Assembly (NCBI GenBank): GCA_026415215.1
Contig: JAOAHN010000014.1
Coordinates: 1-52,226 of the forward strand
Reading direction: 5' to 3'
Source of the DNA: Candidatus Hydrogenedentota bacterium
GTDB taxonomy: Bacteria; Hydrogenedentota; Hydrogenedentia; Hydrogenedentales; Hydrogenedentaceae
DNA length: 52,226 bases
Shown here in pieces: positions 17,824 to 26,336 of this stretch (the stretch's first letter is position 1; each line of letters opens with the position of its first letter). The notes below the pieces were generated by a model, which made no database searches, was not told where the DNA came from, and saw only the letters and a list, made by a program, of their open reading frames with translations. The translations under genes were made by a program, and so were the position numbers.

Positions 17824-17943
17824 ATGAAACACATAAAGAAAGTAACTTTGAGAAAGGCAGATGCTTTCACAAACTTTCTGAATGCTGTTTGGCGTGCTTG
17901 GCAAGATTTCAGATATGAGAAGAAGAACGAAATAGGTTTTTAA
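17824..17943 (+). CDS. Candidate precursor peptide 5
   Basis: 39 residues, ATG 17824 with GGAGG six to ten bases upstream. The leader MKHIKKVTLRKADA is the closest to a consensus of the group; the rest is an amphipathic, aromatic helix (FTNFLNAVWRAWQDFRYE) ending KKNEIGF. It lacks the Thr- or Gly-rich tail. It is the last short gene before the acetyltransferases. Confidence 0.65.
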   Translation: MKHIKKVTLRKADAFTNFLNAVWRAWQDFRYEKKNEIGF

Positions 17944-17995
17944 TTCATAGTTACCTTTGTTATTTCTTGACTTAATCGCCTCTTAGTATTTCTCT

Positions 17996-18520
17996 ATGAT
18001 AGTAAAGGAATACTCCGTAATTAGGACAGTTGAATACAAGGATGTAGATTGTTTATATAAGTTTTATAACGGAGACAAAGTTTACGGTTCTTTATTAGAC
18101 CAGAAGAGAGAGCCTGTTTATCCCACACTCAGTGAATTGGAGGAGTTGCTTCAGAATAAGGATGTAGTCAATTCGTTCTATGTGGTAGAAGATAAGGATA
18201 GTAATAAGATAGGACTTGTTGGGCTAAAGGGTATTAATCAAGAGGTATTATTTGGAGAAGTTATAATTCTTTTTGATGATGGGATTTTTAAATCAAGCTT
18301 GCCAATTGTTAGTGAAGCTTTAGATTTTATAGAGGAGAAAGCGTTCCGGAGGATGCATTTAAAAAAGGTTTTGTCACTTTGTTTAGATTCGGAAACTTCC
18401 CTTATGGAATTTCTCAGCAGTCGGAGTTATAAGTTTGAAGGGGAACTTAGAGAGGTTCTTTACACAAAAGGCAAGTGGCATAATTTACAGACATGGGCGA
18501 AGTATAATGACCGTATTTAG
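17996..18520 (+). CDS. GNAT-family acetyltransferase-like protein (first of three)
   Basis: 174 residues with a GNAT-like alternation (SVIRTVEYKDVDCLYKFY at the start, FYVVEDKDSNKIGLVGL in the middle, SRSYKFEGELREVLY at the end). It is more divergent than its neighbour and the acetyl-CoA R/Q-x-x-G-x-G/A loop is not obvious, so activity is uncertain. It starts 52 bases after peptide 5 and its end lies 28 bases before the second GNAT, in the same transcript direction as the exporter genes. Likely target, by context only, is the short peptides. Confidence 0.6.
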   Translation: MIVKEYSVIRTVEYKDVDCLYKFYNGDKVYGSLLDQKREPVYPTLSELEELLQNKDVVNSFYVVEDKDSNKIGLVGLKGINQEVLFGEVIILFDDGIFKSSLPIVSEALDFIEEKAFRRMHLKKVLSLCLDSETSLMEFLSSRSYKFEGELREVLYTKGKWHNLQTWAKYNDRI

Positions 18521-18548
18521 GTCAAGTATTACCAAGACTTTGGAATAG

Positions 18549-19169
18549 ATGATGCAGAAAGCAAAAAATACATATCTTCGTAGGGCGGATCGAGAAGACC
18601 TTGACAAGCTTGTTTGTTGGATGGAAGATGAGGATTTTAACTACTTTCTCTACGGAGATCCTGCTCGCTCTCCAAGTATAATCAGAGAGCAAATTGTGAG
18701 TTATTTAGGAAAATCTGCAGGTTCTGTTCTCCCAACTGGATTGTATTTGTTGATAGATGGACCTGAGGGACCTATAGGAATGGTCTCACTTCAAAATATT
18801 AGTTGGAGAAATCGTTCATGCAATATAGATGTTTACATCTCCAAGCCATATAGGGGACAGGTTACCACTGGAATAGGGGTCTTTAGGGCTCTTGAGTACG
18901 CATTTGATGAGTTGAACATGCACAGGGTGGGCGCGGTTATATATGCCTTTAATGAACTCTCCTGGAAATTCTTTGAATTTGTCGGAGCGGTAAGGGAGGT
19001 TGTTCTTAAAGACCATATACTCAGAGACGGAAAGTTTTATGATGTTTTCGTTTACGGACTGCTCGACAGGGAGTTTAACGATTGGCGGGATAAGCATAAA
19101 AAAAGTATCCAAGAGTTTGAATTAAGGAGAATGATAGAATCCATTAACCGTTCGGAGTCTAATTTGTGA
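18549..19169 (+). CDS. GNAT-family (RimJ/RimL-like) acetyltransferase
   Basis: 206 residues. YLRRADREDLDKLVCWMED at the N-terminus, a beta strand with GPIGMVSLQNISWRNRSCNIDVYI, a YRGQVTTGIGVFRALEYAF acetyl-CoA segment and HRVGAVIYAFNELSWKFFEFVG are typical of RimJ/RimL-type N-acetyltransferases acting on N-termini or amines. Start could be ATG 18549 or 18552. It overlaps the CPBP protease gene by four bases (GTGA), showing translational coupling. By context it may acetylate the cluster's peptides. Confidence 0.85.
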   Translation: MMQKAKNTYLRRADREDLDKLVCWMEDEDFNYFLYGDPARSPSIIREQIVSYLGKSAGSVLPTGLYLLIDGPEGPIGMVSLQNISWRNRSCNIDVYISKPYRGQVTTGIGVFRALEYAFDELNMHRVGAVIYAFNELSWKFFEFVGAVREVVLKDHILRDGKFYDVFVYGLLDREFNDWRDKHKKSIQEFELRRMIESINRSESNL

Positions 19170-19861
19170 GATGGGAATATGCTATTGCACTGTTTGTGGG
19201 CTATATAATATTGGACCTTGGGGGAAATTTATTAAAGTTCAAATGGTTGTCTAAGTTTTTAGGATTTAGTCAATTTATAATTTTGTTAGTATCCATTTTC
19301 TACTTGCTGACTCATACAATTTTCCCACGGAATTTGATGTTTGTGCCCACCTGGTTAATCGGAATTTTGGTGGCGCACATTTTGTATACTTGTGGACTCA
19401 TATTTACCTCTGGTAGGTTGCAAATGGCGGGATACTTCTTCTCTTTACCGAAAATGGTTCGATTTTGTTTCCTTTCTCCGTTAATATTGAGTAGAACATT
19501 TTCAGGAGCGGTTATTGAAGAGATTATATACCGTGGGTTCTTTCAAACAATCTTTGCAAATTATTTTAGGTCTCATTCGATTGCTATACTTATAGTTGCG
19601 ATTGGTTTTTTACTGGTACATAAGCATATTTTTAACTCTTCACTGATACAAAATGTGGAGTTTTTTGTATTTTCTATTATCTTAGGAACTCTGTTCTATA
19701 TCACTAATGATTTGGGATTAGTCGTGATGATACACTTTTGGCGTAATATGTCGACAAATTATCTCGATTATTTAGAAAAATTGGAAGATAATGGAGACAT
19801 TGAAGGAGCAATATCAGAATTAGAGAGTCAACTTTCACCGTGGAGAATAAGAAAAGAGTAG
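19166..19861 (+). CDS. CPBP-family (Abi/Rce1-like) intramembrane glutamic protease
   Basis: 231 residues with about six or seven transmembrane helices. All three family motifs are present: EEIIYR (E118, E119, R123), FLLVH (F148, H152) and HFWRN (H190, N194). Such proteases cleave prenylated or membrane-bound substrates, and in bacteriocin and peptide clusters they act in peptide processing or immunity. The GTG start overlaps the stop of the GNAT gene. Six bases separate it from the ABC ATPase. I infer it removes the leader from the short peptides or protects the host. Confidence 0.88.
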   Translation: MRWEYAIALFVGYIILDLGGNLLKFKWLSKFLGFSQFIILLVSIFYLLTHTIFPRNLMFVPTWLIGILVAHILYTCGLIFTSGRLQMAGYFFSLPKMVRFCFLSPLILSRTFSGAVIEEIIYRGFFQTIFANYFRSHSIAILIVAIGFLLVHKHIFNSSLIQNVEFFVFSIILGTLFYITNDLGLVVMIHFWRNMSTNYLDYLEKLEDNGDIEGAISELESQLSPWRIRKE

Positions 19862-19867
19862 ACATAC

Positions 19868-20968
19868 ATGGAAAATCTGTATAAAATACCCCAAGAACAT
19901 ACGGTATATCTGAGAGATGTATGTAAGACTTTTCGAACTTATCATTTTTTTTCAATAGATGAAGAGACAGGAAGGAGAAGGTTTGTTAAGAGAAAGGAGG
20001 CATGTGCTGCTGATCACATAACTTTTGGTATAAGGCCCGGCGAGATAATGGGTCTTCTTGGACCTAACGGGGCAGGAAAGACAACCACCGTGAAAATGAT
20101 TTCTGGACTCGTGCTCCCCGATAGAGGGGAAGTGTATGTAGATGGGATGAATGTGGTTAAACATAGAAAGGAGATTCTTTCAAGAATAGGAGTAGTCTTA
20201 GAAGGCACAAGAACAAGTATGTGGCCACTAACTCCACTTGAAAATCTATATTACTATGGCAACCTCCGAAATGTTAGAGGGAAAGTTCTAAAAGAGAGGG
20301 CTAATCAACTACTTGATTTCATAGGCTTGTCGGAAAAAAAAGATGTTGAAGTGAGGAGGCTCTCAAGAGGTCAAAAACAAAAATTAGCCATATGCATAGC
20401 TCTTATTGCCGATCCGAAAATCCTGTTATTGGATGAACCTACTACAGGTCTTGATGTTCAAAGTAGTCGCTCTATAAAAGATAAGATTTTGGAGTTGACA
20501 AAGGAGCATAATAGGTCGGTTTTAGTTACTACCCACGATATGAATGTTGCCCAAGAATTGTGTGATAGAATAGGAATCATCAATAAAGGTAAGCTGATTG
20601 CTTGTAAGCCTACCGCTGAGTTATTAGAACTTTTTTCCAAGCAGATATTTGAAGTGAGAGTAGATAGAACCCCAGATAGTAGTTTTTTTGATCTTTTGCC
20701 TGCTTCTATAAGGCTGTTGGAAATTGAGCAATCCTATGAAGGACCTGTTCTTGTGTTGCAGTTTCCGGAATCATACGAGGATAGATCAGAGTCTTTTTAT
20801 TCCTTTATTGAGAAATGTAGAAGCCACAACTTACAAATCCGCTCGATTACTCAAAAGCAGGTTAACCTTGAGTATGTATTTCTACAATTGACAGGAGAAA
20901 AACCTATTCAAGACTTAGCTAATCAAGAGAATGGGGGTAATGTAGCTAATGAGGGTTTGATGAAATGA
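19868..20968 (+). CDS. ABC transporter ATP-binding protein
   Basis: 366 residues. Walker A GPNGAGKTT (near residue 65-73), signature LSRGQKQKL, Walker B LLLDEPTTGLD and the TTHD switch His are all intact. An extra segment of about 20 residues (FFSIDEETGRRRFVKRKE) sits before the first strand, and a C-terminal extension of about 100 residues follows the ATPase core, as in CcmA/DRA-type exporters. It overlaps the permease gene by four bases (ATGA). Together they form a two-gene exporter, by context likely for the cluster peptides. Confidence 0.93.
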   Translation: MENLYKIPQEHTVYLRDVCKTFRTYHFFSIDEETGRRRFVKRKEACAADHITFGIRPGEIMGLLGPNGAGKTTTVKMISGLVLPDRGEVYVDGMNVVKHRKEILSRIGVVLEGTRTSMWPLTPLENLYYYGNLRNVRGKVLKERANQLLDFIGLSEKKDVEVRRLSRGQKQKLAICIALIADPKILLLDEPTTGLDVQSSRSIKDKILELTKEHNRSVLVTTHDMNVAQELCDRIGIINKGKLIACKPTAELLELFSKQIFEVRVDRTPDSSFFDLLPASIRLLEIEQSYEGPVLVLQFPESYEDRSESFYSFIEKCRSHNLQIRSITQKQVNLEYVFLQLTGEKPIQDLANQENGGNVANEGLMK

Positions 20969-21804
20969 GAGGTTTCTTGCTAATAATGAAGGCTGAAATA
21001 GTAAGGGCTTGGATAATAACGCGCAGATACTGGTTTAGGACATTAACAGGGCTTGTAATAGGCTATGGCATGTTTATGATTCTAATAGCCGGCTTTTTCT
21101 ATTCTCAGCCTGCAATTGAGAAAGGCTTAAATCAACTCGATGACCCAACCAGGGCGACTAACTATATATTAGGATTTATCATAGGGCTTTTTGCGTTCGG
21201 TGTTATCGGGATGTTTACTCAAGGGATACAAGAAATGGCACAGACAGGTGTTTTAGAACAGCTTTGCATGAGCCCTTATGGGTTGGTGACCAATTTTCTT
21301 GCAAGAAGTGTAGTCGCCTCAATATCTACTATCTTCTACTCCGCTATATTAGTTTATATGGTCGTAATTAGTGTAGGGGGTAGATTGCACTTCGACCCTG
21401 TTCCCGTGGTGACACTGCTGACGCTTTCTTTTATAAATCTCATAGGTTTCGGGTTTATGATAGGTGGGCTTGTGCTCGTGTTTAAGCAAGTAGGGCAATT
21501 AATCATTGTAGTTAGGATGGTACTTTTCGGTCTTGCCCTGTTTGCTCGTGAGGAACTGCTTAACCAAGGTTGGATCGTTTCTCTACTTGTGCATATACTC
21601 CCTATTACGGATGCTTCTATCTGTCTAAAATATGTTCTTGTTAAGGGACAGATGAATGCGAGTGGTGAATTCGTTTCTGTTTTTTTACATCCAAGTTTTT
21701 TCTGGCTCGTTGCGAATTGTGTGGTATGGACTTTTATCGGGATTACTTTATTTAAGGTAATGGAAAATTGGAGCAGGAAAAAAGGAACGCTTGGAACATA
21801 TTGA
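20965..21804 (+). CDS. ABC-2-type transporter permease
   Basis: 279 residues, six hydrophobic helices with an ABC-2 arrangement (RTLTGLVIGYGMFMILIAGFF first, VLEQLCMSPYGLVTNFLARS coupling region, GFGFMIGGLVLVFKQVGQL). The MAQTGVLEQL segment is typical of the ABC-2 coupling helix. It is translationally coupled to the ATPase upstream and followed after three bases by the 598-residue fusion protein. Confidence 0.88.
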   Translation: MRGFLLIMKAEIVRAWIITRRYWFRTLTGLVIGYGMFMILIAGFFYSQPAIEKGLNQLDDPTRATNYILGFIIGLFAFGVIGMFTQGIQEMAQTGVLEQLCMSPYGLVTNFLARSVVASISTIFYSAILVYMVVISVGGRLHFDPVPVVTLLTLSFINLIGFGFMIGGLVLVFKQVGQLIIVVRMVLFGLALFAREELLNQGWIVSLLVHILPITDASICLKYVLVKGQMNASGEFVSVFLHPSFFWLVANCVVWTFIGITLFKVMENWSRKKGTLGTY

Positions 21805-21807
21805 AGT

Positions 21808-23604
21808 ATGGGCTGTCCTAAATTACATAAATTCACAAGAGATAGTAAATTTTTCGTAGTCGACCCACAAAATACATTCTGTTTTGAGTGTGACGAAATC
21901 ACATATCAAATAATCGATTATTATCCTGAAGTTCCTCTTACGAAGGTTATAAATGCATTATCCAATAAATATAAATATTCGGAAGTAGAAATAAGGGAAG
22001 TTTGGGGGGAACTTGAATTTTTACGAGTCTCAGGATTAATTTTGAAACGGGAAAAATTAGAATCTTGGGTGAAGGAAATCACTACGATTCCTACACTTCG
22101 CAAGATTGTATTCTACATCGATGATACGCTTGTAAGTGGAGAGTCTCGTGGAATATTCTTTTCGAGGGGGCTTTTAAAAGCTTTACCTCTTATTCGAAGG
22201 GAAGAATCCAACATCGAGTTGATGTTCTCGGCATGTTATTCCTCTTTGAATGACTGTGGTGAAATAATAGAATCTGTGAGTAAATACTTCCCCACATCTG
22301 ATAAAAAACATATTTTAGTTGGTTATGTATTTCCCTTACCGTATGAGCTTGCAGAAAAGTGGAGAATATCGACTTCAGACAGAGTATTTGTTCATTTGTC
22401 TGATAATACTCCAGAACCTAATAAGATAAAAAAGATAGAAATTTATCCTTCTCAATTAGACCTTTTGCCGATAGTGAAAAGGTTAGTGGAAAATGAGATT
22501 TTCGAGTTTGAAATCCACTTCGAGTCTCTGTATGGGTTAAATAAGGAAGTAAAAGTAGAGGATATTTTTGCACAAATTAATCAAATTGCCGATTACTACA
22601 TTCATATTTTGAAGAAGGGGAAACAACTGGTTATAAACCCATTTGCGGATATGTTTAACAGAGTCCAGAAAGGAATCCCCAAGAAAATCTCTGATCCTGC
22701 AGGAATTCATGAGTGGTTTATTTCTTCTTCGGGGGAGATATATGGGGGATACCTATACTACTTACGCAAATTAGGAAAAATTGGAAGTATAGAAGAGCCG
22801 GAATATTCGAATAAAGAGAATTTATCTCTGTTAAATCGAGGCGTGGACATAATACCTCAATGTGTTGATTGTTGGGCAAAGCACCTATGCGGTGGAGGTA
22901 ATCCAGTAATACATTATGAATTCACGAGGAAATTTAATCGACCAGATAAGAATTGGTGTGATCTTCAAAGGGATTGGATAGAGTCGATGATAACTAAATT
23001 TCAGGAAGTTGGAGAAATAGATTTTTCATTAGTTGGGAAGCCTCTCTCAGGAAATCAAAATACAAAAATCTCCAAGTTCTCGATTTTAAAGCACATGTTC
23101 CGAGGTTTTTTAACGGAAAGATTTTTCATAAGGTCGGTGAAACCTCAAGACGAAGCTTTTCTTGCACGCTGGGAGAACTGGAATACCGCAACATATTATT
23201 CCTTTTTTGAGAGTACTGTTTTCACCACCTCAATGTTTGAGAAAGAGCAGGAAATTCTTAATGCGCAAAGAGGCTACGAGGAGTATGTAATTGTTGACAG
23301 AAGAAACAATCCCCGAGGGCTCATTAGAGTTAGACCAGAAAAAGTGCCAAACCTTACCTATATATGGGTGTACTTCAACAATCCTGAAGACTATCAATCC
23401 AAATCAGTGGAAAAAAGTTTTCAGGAGATTATTTCTTTTGTGAAAAATCTAAAACCTGCAGGGAAATACCTCTTTCCTGTTGTGAGGGGAGATACAAAAC
23501 TTTCAACCTTTTTTGAGAGATTAGGAATGAAAAAACTCGGAACCCTGCGAGAAGCGGTGTTTTTCCATCGCACCTACTCCGATGTTGATTTATACATATT
23601 GTAA
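21808..23604 (+). CDS. PqqD/RRE-like, degenerate radical-SAM/SPASM and GNAT fusion protein
   Basis: 598 residues. Residues 1-80 resemble the PqqD/RRE-like N-terminus of peptide-modifying radical SAM enzymes (HKFTRDSKFFVVDPQNTF, then a winged-helix-like segment). Residues about 95-400 follow the outline of a radical SAM-SPASM protein but have no CX3CX2C motif and no GGEP. The first SPASM Cys is replaced (GEIYGGYLYY at 309-318), while C352, C355 and C361 of CVDCWAKHLCGGGNP and C384 of NWCD remain. Residues about 435-598 form a GNAT domain (ERFFIRSVKPQDEAFLARWE; STFFERLGMKKLGTLREAVF). I infer a radical SAM-derived, probably non-catalytic scaffold that presents the leader peptide, joined to an acetyltransferase. 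Whether it still holds an iron-sulfur cluster is open. Confidence 0.75.
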   Translation: MGCPKLHKFTRDSKFFVVDPQNTFCFECDEITYQIIDYYPEVPLTKVINALSNKYKYSEVEIREVWGELEFLRVSGLILKREKLESWVKEITTIPTLRKIVFYIDDTLVSGESRGIFFSRGLLKALPLIRREESNIELMFSACYSSLNDCGEIIESVSKYFPTSDKKHILVGYVFPLPYELAEKWRISTSDRVFVHLSDNTPEPNKIKKIEIYPSQLDLLPIVKRLVENEIFEFEIHFESLYGLNKEVKVEDIFAQINQIADYYIHILKKGKQLVINPFADMFNRVQKGIPKKISDPAGIHEWFISSSGEIYGGYLYYLRKLGKIGSIEEPEYSNKENLSLLNRGVDIIPQCVDCWAKHLCGGGNPVIHYEFTRKFNRPDKNWCDLQRDWIESMITKFQEVGEIDFSLVGKPLSGNQNTKISKFSILKHMFRGFLTERFFIRSVKPQDEAFLARWENWNTATYYSFFESTVFTTSMFEKEQEILNAQRGYEEYVIVDRRNNPRGLIRVRPEKVPNLTYIWVYFNNPEDYQSKSVEKSFQEIISFVKNLKPAGKYLFPVVRGDTKLSTFFERLGMKKLGTLREAVFFHRTYSDVDLYIL

Positions 23605-24085
23605 TAAAGAGAGTAAAACCATTTTGACTGTGGTTAATGTATTTCTATGATAGTTACTTCCGAGAAGAGGAGACTTTTGGGTTTTAAGATGTATAGTGTA
23701 ACTTGGGTAGGACAGTCATCAGAACTTTTCTGAGTAGAAGTATTTTGGTAGAGAAAATAAAAATGCGTTTGCCCTGTATTTTTACGAGAGTAGGGGTAGA
23801 AGCTTCAAAAACTAAAAGACTGGGGAGTAAAATTAATATCGGATAGGGAAGATAATAATGCATTACTTTTTGTGAAGAGTTAAGCAATTAGGAGTTCATA
23901 CTTCGTAAGCTGGTGTGGTATTTTTGAGATAAAAAGGTGCAGGTGGGAGAAAAGCATTTTTATTTTCATTGCATTCAAAAAGTAGAATAAAGGGAAGTTT
24001 TGGGGATTAGAATTCTCCCTCAATAAACTTTTCTAATACCTTTTTAGACTACCAAGAAAATGATTAAATTTGAGAATCACAATTT
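23605..24085. other. 480-base intergenic region
   Basis: AT-rich; no ORF, repeat, hairpin terminator or RNA gene could be supported. It closes the peptide cluster and probably contains the promoter of the following LAB_N gene, whose ATG 24086 has no clear ribosome-binding site. Confidence 0.4.
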
Positions 24086-24778
24086 ATGACTTATTTTATT
24101 GATTGGGAAAAATTTTGGCAAATTGCGGGGGTCACGGGTGCAGTTATATTTTTTGGTCGTTTCTATGTCCAGTGGTTTTGGTCTGAAAAATTAGGAAGGA
24201 GTGTAATTCCTATAATTTTTTGGTATATGAGCGTTATGGGCTCATTACTTTTACTTGCTTATGGGACTTACATACTTTCTCCTGTAGGGGTGGTTAGCTA
24301 TGGGTTTAATCTCTTGGTATACATTAGAAATCTGATTCACATTTGGAGAAGGAATGGAAAACTTACCCCCTTGAGGTATTATTTAGGTCACGCATTAATC
24401 ATAATTGGGTTTACCATTGCGTGTGGCGTAGTGGCTTATGTTTGGTATTTTAAGGTATTTCATATTCGTGGAATGGAAAGAAAAGAGGCGGTTATTCACA
24501 CATTCTGGATACTCCTGGGTCTCATTGGTCAATTTCTATTTGCTTTAAGATTTCTTATACAATGGCTTGTTACTGAGCTGAGACAAAAAAGTGTAATTCC
24601 ACCAATTTTTTGGTATCTTAGCATATCTGCATCATTATTGCAGATGGTCTCCTATTACCAGCAAGCAGAGTATCTATATGCTATTGGTTTAGCAACAACT
24701 TTGCTTATATATATTAGGAATATACAATTGTTATGGAAAGGAGAGAACGAGATTGTAGCGAACGGAGTAGAAAAATAA
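24086..24778 (+). CDS. Membrane protein with two LAB_N (lipid A biosynthesis N-terminal) domains
   Basis: 230 residues, seven or so hydrophobic helices, with the LAB_N pattern present twice. Copy 1 (about 10-90) reads GRFYVQWFWSEKLGRSVIP followed by FWYMSVMG and LVYIRNLIHIW; copy 2 (about 135-220) reads ALRFLIQWLVTELRQKSVIP followed by FWYLSISA and LIYIRNIQLLW. Single LAB_N domains accompany lipid A or undecaprenyl-phosphate-linked sugar enzymes, probably in sugar-lipid handling. Its partner glycosyltransferase is not adjacent. Confidence 0.85.
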   Translation: MTYFIDWEKFWQIAGVTGAVIFFGRFYVQWFWSEKLGRSVIPIIFWYMSVMGSLLLLAYGTYILSPVGVVSYGFNLLVYIRNLIHIWRRNGKLTPLRYYLGHALIIIGFTIACGVVAYVWYFKVFHIRGMERKEAVIHTFWILLGLIGQFLFALRFLIQWLVTELRQKSVIPPIFWYLSISASLLQMVSYYQQAEYLYAIGLATTLLIYIRNIQLLWKGENEIVANGVEK

Positions 24779-24779
24779 A

Positions 24780-24855
24780 TGGTGGAGCCGAGGAGGATCG
24801 AACTCCCGACCTCATGACTGCCAGTCATGCGCTCTCCCAACTGAGCTACGGCCCC
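24780..24855 (-). tRNA. tRNA-Ala (anticodon GGC), CCA encoded
   Basis: 76 bases including the encoded CCA (24780-24782). The minus strand starts GGGGCCG, pairs with the 3' CGGCTCC through the G3:U70 wobble that identifies alanine tRNAs, has D-stem GCTC...GAGC, an ATGACTGGCAGTCAT anticodon arm with anticodon GGC, and a T-arm with GTTCGATCC. It lies between the LAB_N gene and the GH5 gene, opposite in strand. Confidence 0.97.
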
Positions 24856-24950
24856 ACAGGACTTATTTTACATTATATAATAAATAATATGTTGTTGTAA
24901 AGTGTGAAAATTGTTTAGAATTAAAACCAAAAACCAGGGATAAATGAAAA

Positions 24951-26315
24951 ATGAAGTTAAGGAGTTTTTGTCTCTTATTTTATTTGGGTGCCTTTATTGT
25001 GGGTGCTTATGCACAGCCTGATTTTGAAACTGAACTTAAGAACGCCCCTAAGCCACCTTATATATTTGACAAAGAGGGTAGGATTGTCGTTTATCATGGA
25101 ATTACAGTTTCTTATTCCGCTCGCCATGCAGATAATTTTCTTCCTTGGCATACAAGAGAAGACTTTGCAAAGTTAAAAGAGTGGGGATTTAACCTTGTGC
25201 GATATTATATATTTTGGGAGGCAATCGAACCGACCTCGGGAATTTATAATGATGGATATATGGAGGAGACACTAAAAAGGTTTCAGTGGCTTAACGAGTT
25301 AGGTATAGATGTATTAGTCTGCGTGCACCAAGATTTAATAAGCAGAAAATTTGGTGGGAGTGGTTTTCCTGACTGGGCATTGAAAGAGAGAGATATACCT
25401 TATAGTCCTGTTACACCCGCATATAAAAATTATTTTTCACAGGCGGTAATGGCTTGTTTTGACGACTTTTGGAGAAGTGATTTTCTTAAGAATAGTTATA
25501 TAGAAATGTTGAAATATGTGATTTCTAAAGTTCAAACACAACCGAATGTCATAGGGATAGAGGTTTTCGATGAGCCATGGCCACATATCGGACCTGGTTT
25601 TGAACAGACTTTCCTTTCAGAGTTTTATCAAAAAATAGATAAGATGAAACAAGACAATGGCTTTCACATTCCAATGTATTTTCAACCAATGTTAATAGCA
25701 AGTGTAGTAATGCCTTCGGGATTAAAGTTTGAACCCAAAGGTAGAGCGGTCTATGCTGTGAGATATTTAGACCCAATCTATGAACGAGGTTCATCCGGTT
25801 ATGGGAGAACAAATCAGTGGATTATGAACTCCACTATAACTCAGCGAGTGAGAGAGGCAATGAGGTGGGGAATCCCAATGCTTGTGACTGATTTCGGTGT
25901 TAACCTTGACATGCAGGATGCTATGCAGTATCTCGACGATTGGTGGAACCTAATGATGAAGCATCAGTTGGGGTGGGTATATTCTTCCTACGATAAAGAT
26001 ACAGACAATCCATTTGGAATATTGGATAAAGATGGCAATACTAAGCCTATCCTAAGCAAACTTGTCCAAGTATATCCTCAAAGGATAGCAGGTAGAAACC
26101 CAATTTGGTATACACGAGGAACCTTATTCAGACTGACATACGAAACTGAAGGTTTTATTAACACGCCCACCGTAGTATTTGTTCCGAGAAGTATTGTTGC
26201 GAGGCAGATTGCAGCTAATGGTAAGCCTATTCCATACAACCCGCTTAGGAGCCTTACCTTCGAATACACTGCTACACCCGAAGAGAAGAATGTTACTATA
26301 GTTGTGCAGTGGTAA
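24951..26315 (+). CDS. Secreted GH5 endoglycoceramidase-like glycoside hydrolase
   Basis: 454 residues with a signal peptide (about 1-21, cleavage near YAQ). The fold matches endoglycoceramidases of GH5: HGITVSYSA, RYYIFWEAIEPTSGIYN, VCVHQDLISRKFGGSGFPDW, then VFDEPWPH with the acid/base E208. The catalytic Asn is Asp (D207) and the nucleophile position in MLVTDFGVN is Asp (D314) where Glu is expected. Activity is therefore doubtful or altered. The C-terminal beta domain (about 355-454) is also present. It is followed after 21 bases by the acyl-CoA ligase. Confidence 0.8.
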   Translation: MKLRSFCLLFYLGAFIVGAYAQPDFETELKNAPKPPYIFDKEGRIVVYHGITVSYSARHADNFLPWHTREDFAKLKEWGFNLVRYYIFWEAIEPTSGIYNDGYMEETLKRFQWLNELGIDVLVCVHQDLISRKFGGSGFPDWALKERDIPYSPVTPAYKNYFSQAVMACFDDFWRSDFLKNSYIEMLKYVISKVQTQPNVIGIEVFDEPWPHIGPGFEQTFLSEFYQKIDKMKQDNGFHIPMYFQPMLIASVVMPSGLKFEPKGRAVYAVRYLDPIYERGSSGYGRTNQWIMNSTITQRVREAMRWGIPMLVTDFGVNLDMQDAMQYLDDWWNLMMKHQLGWVYSSYDKDTDNPFGILDKDGNTKPILSKLVQVYPQRIAGRNPIWYTRGTLFRLTYETEGFINTPTVVFVPRSIVARQIAANGKPIPYNPLRSLTFEYTATPEEKNVTIVVQW

Positions 26316-26336
26316 GAGCCCCATCGGATTAATTAT

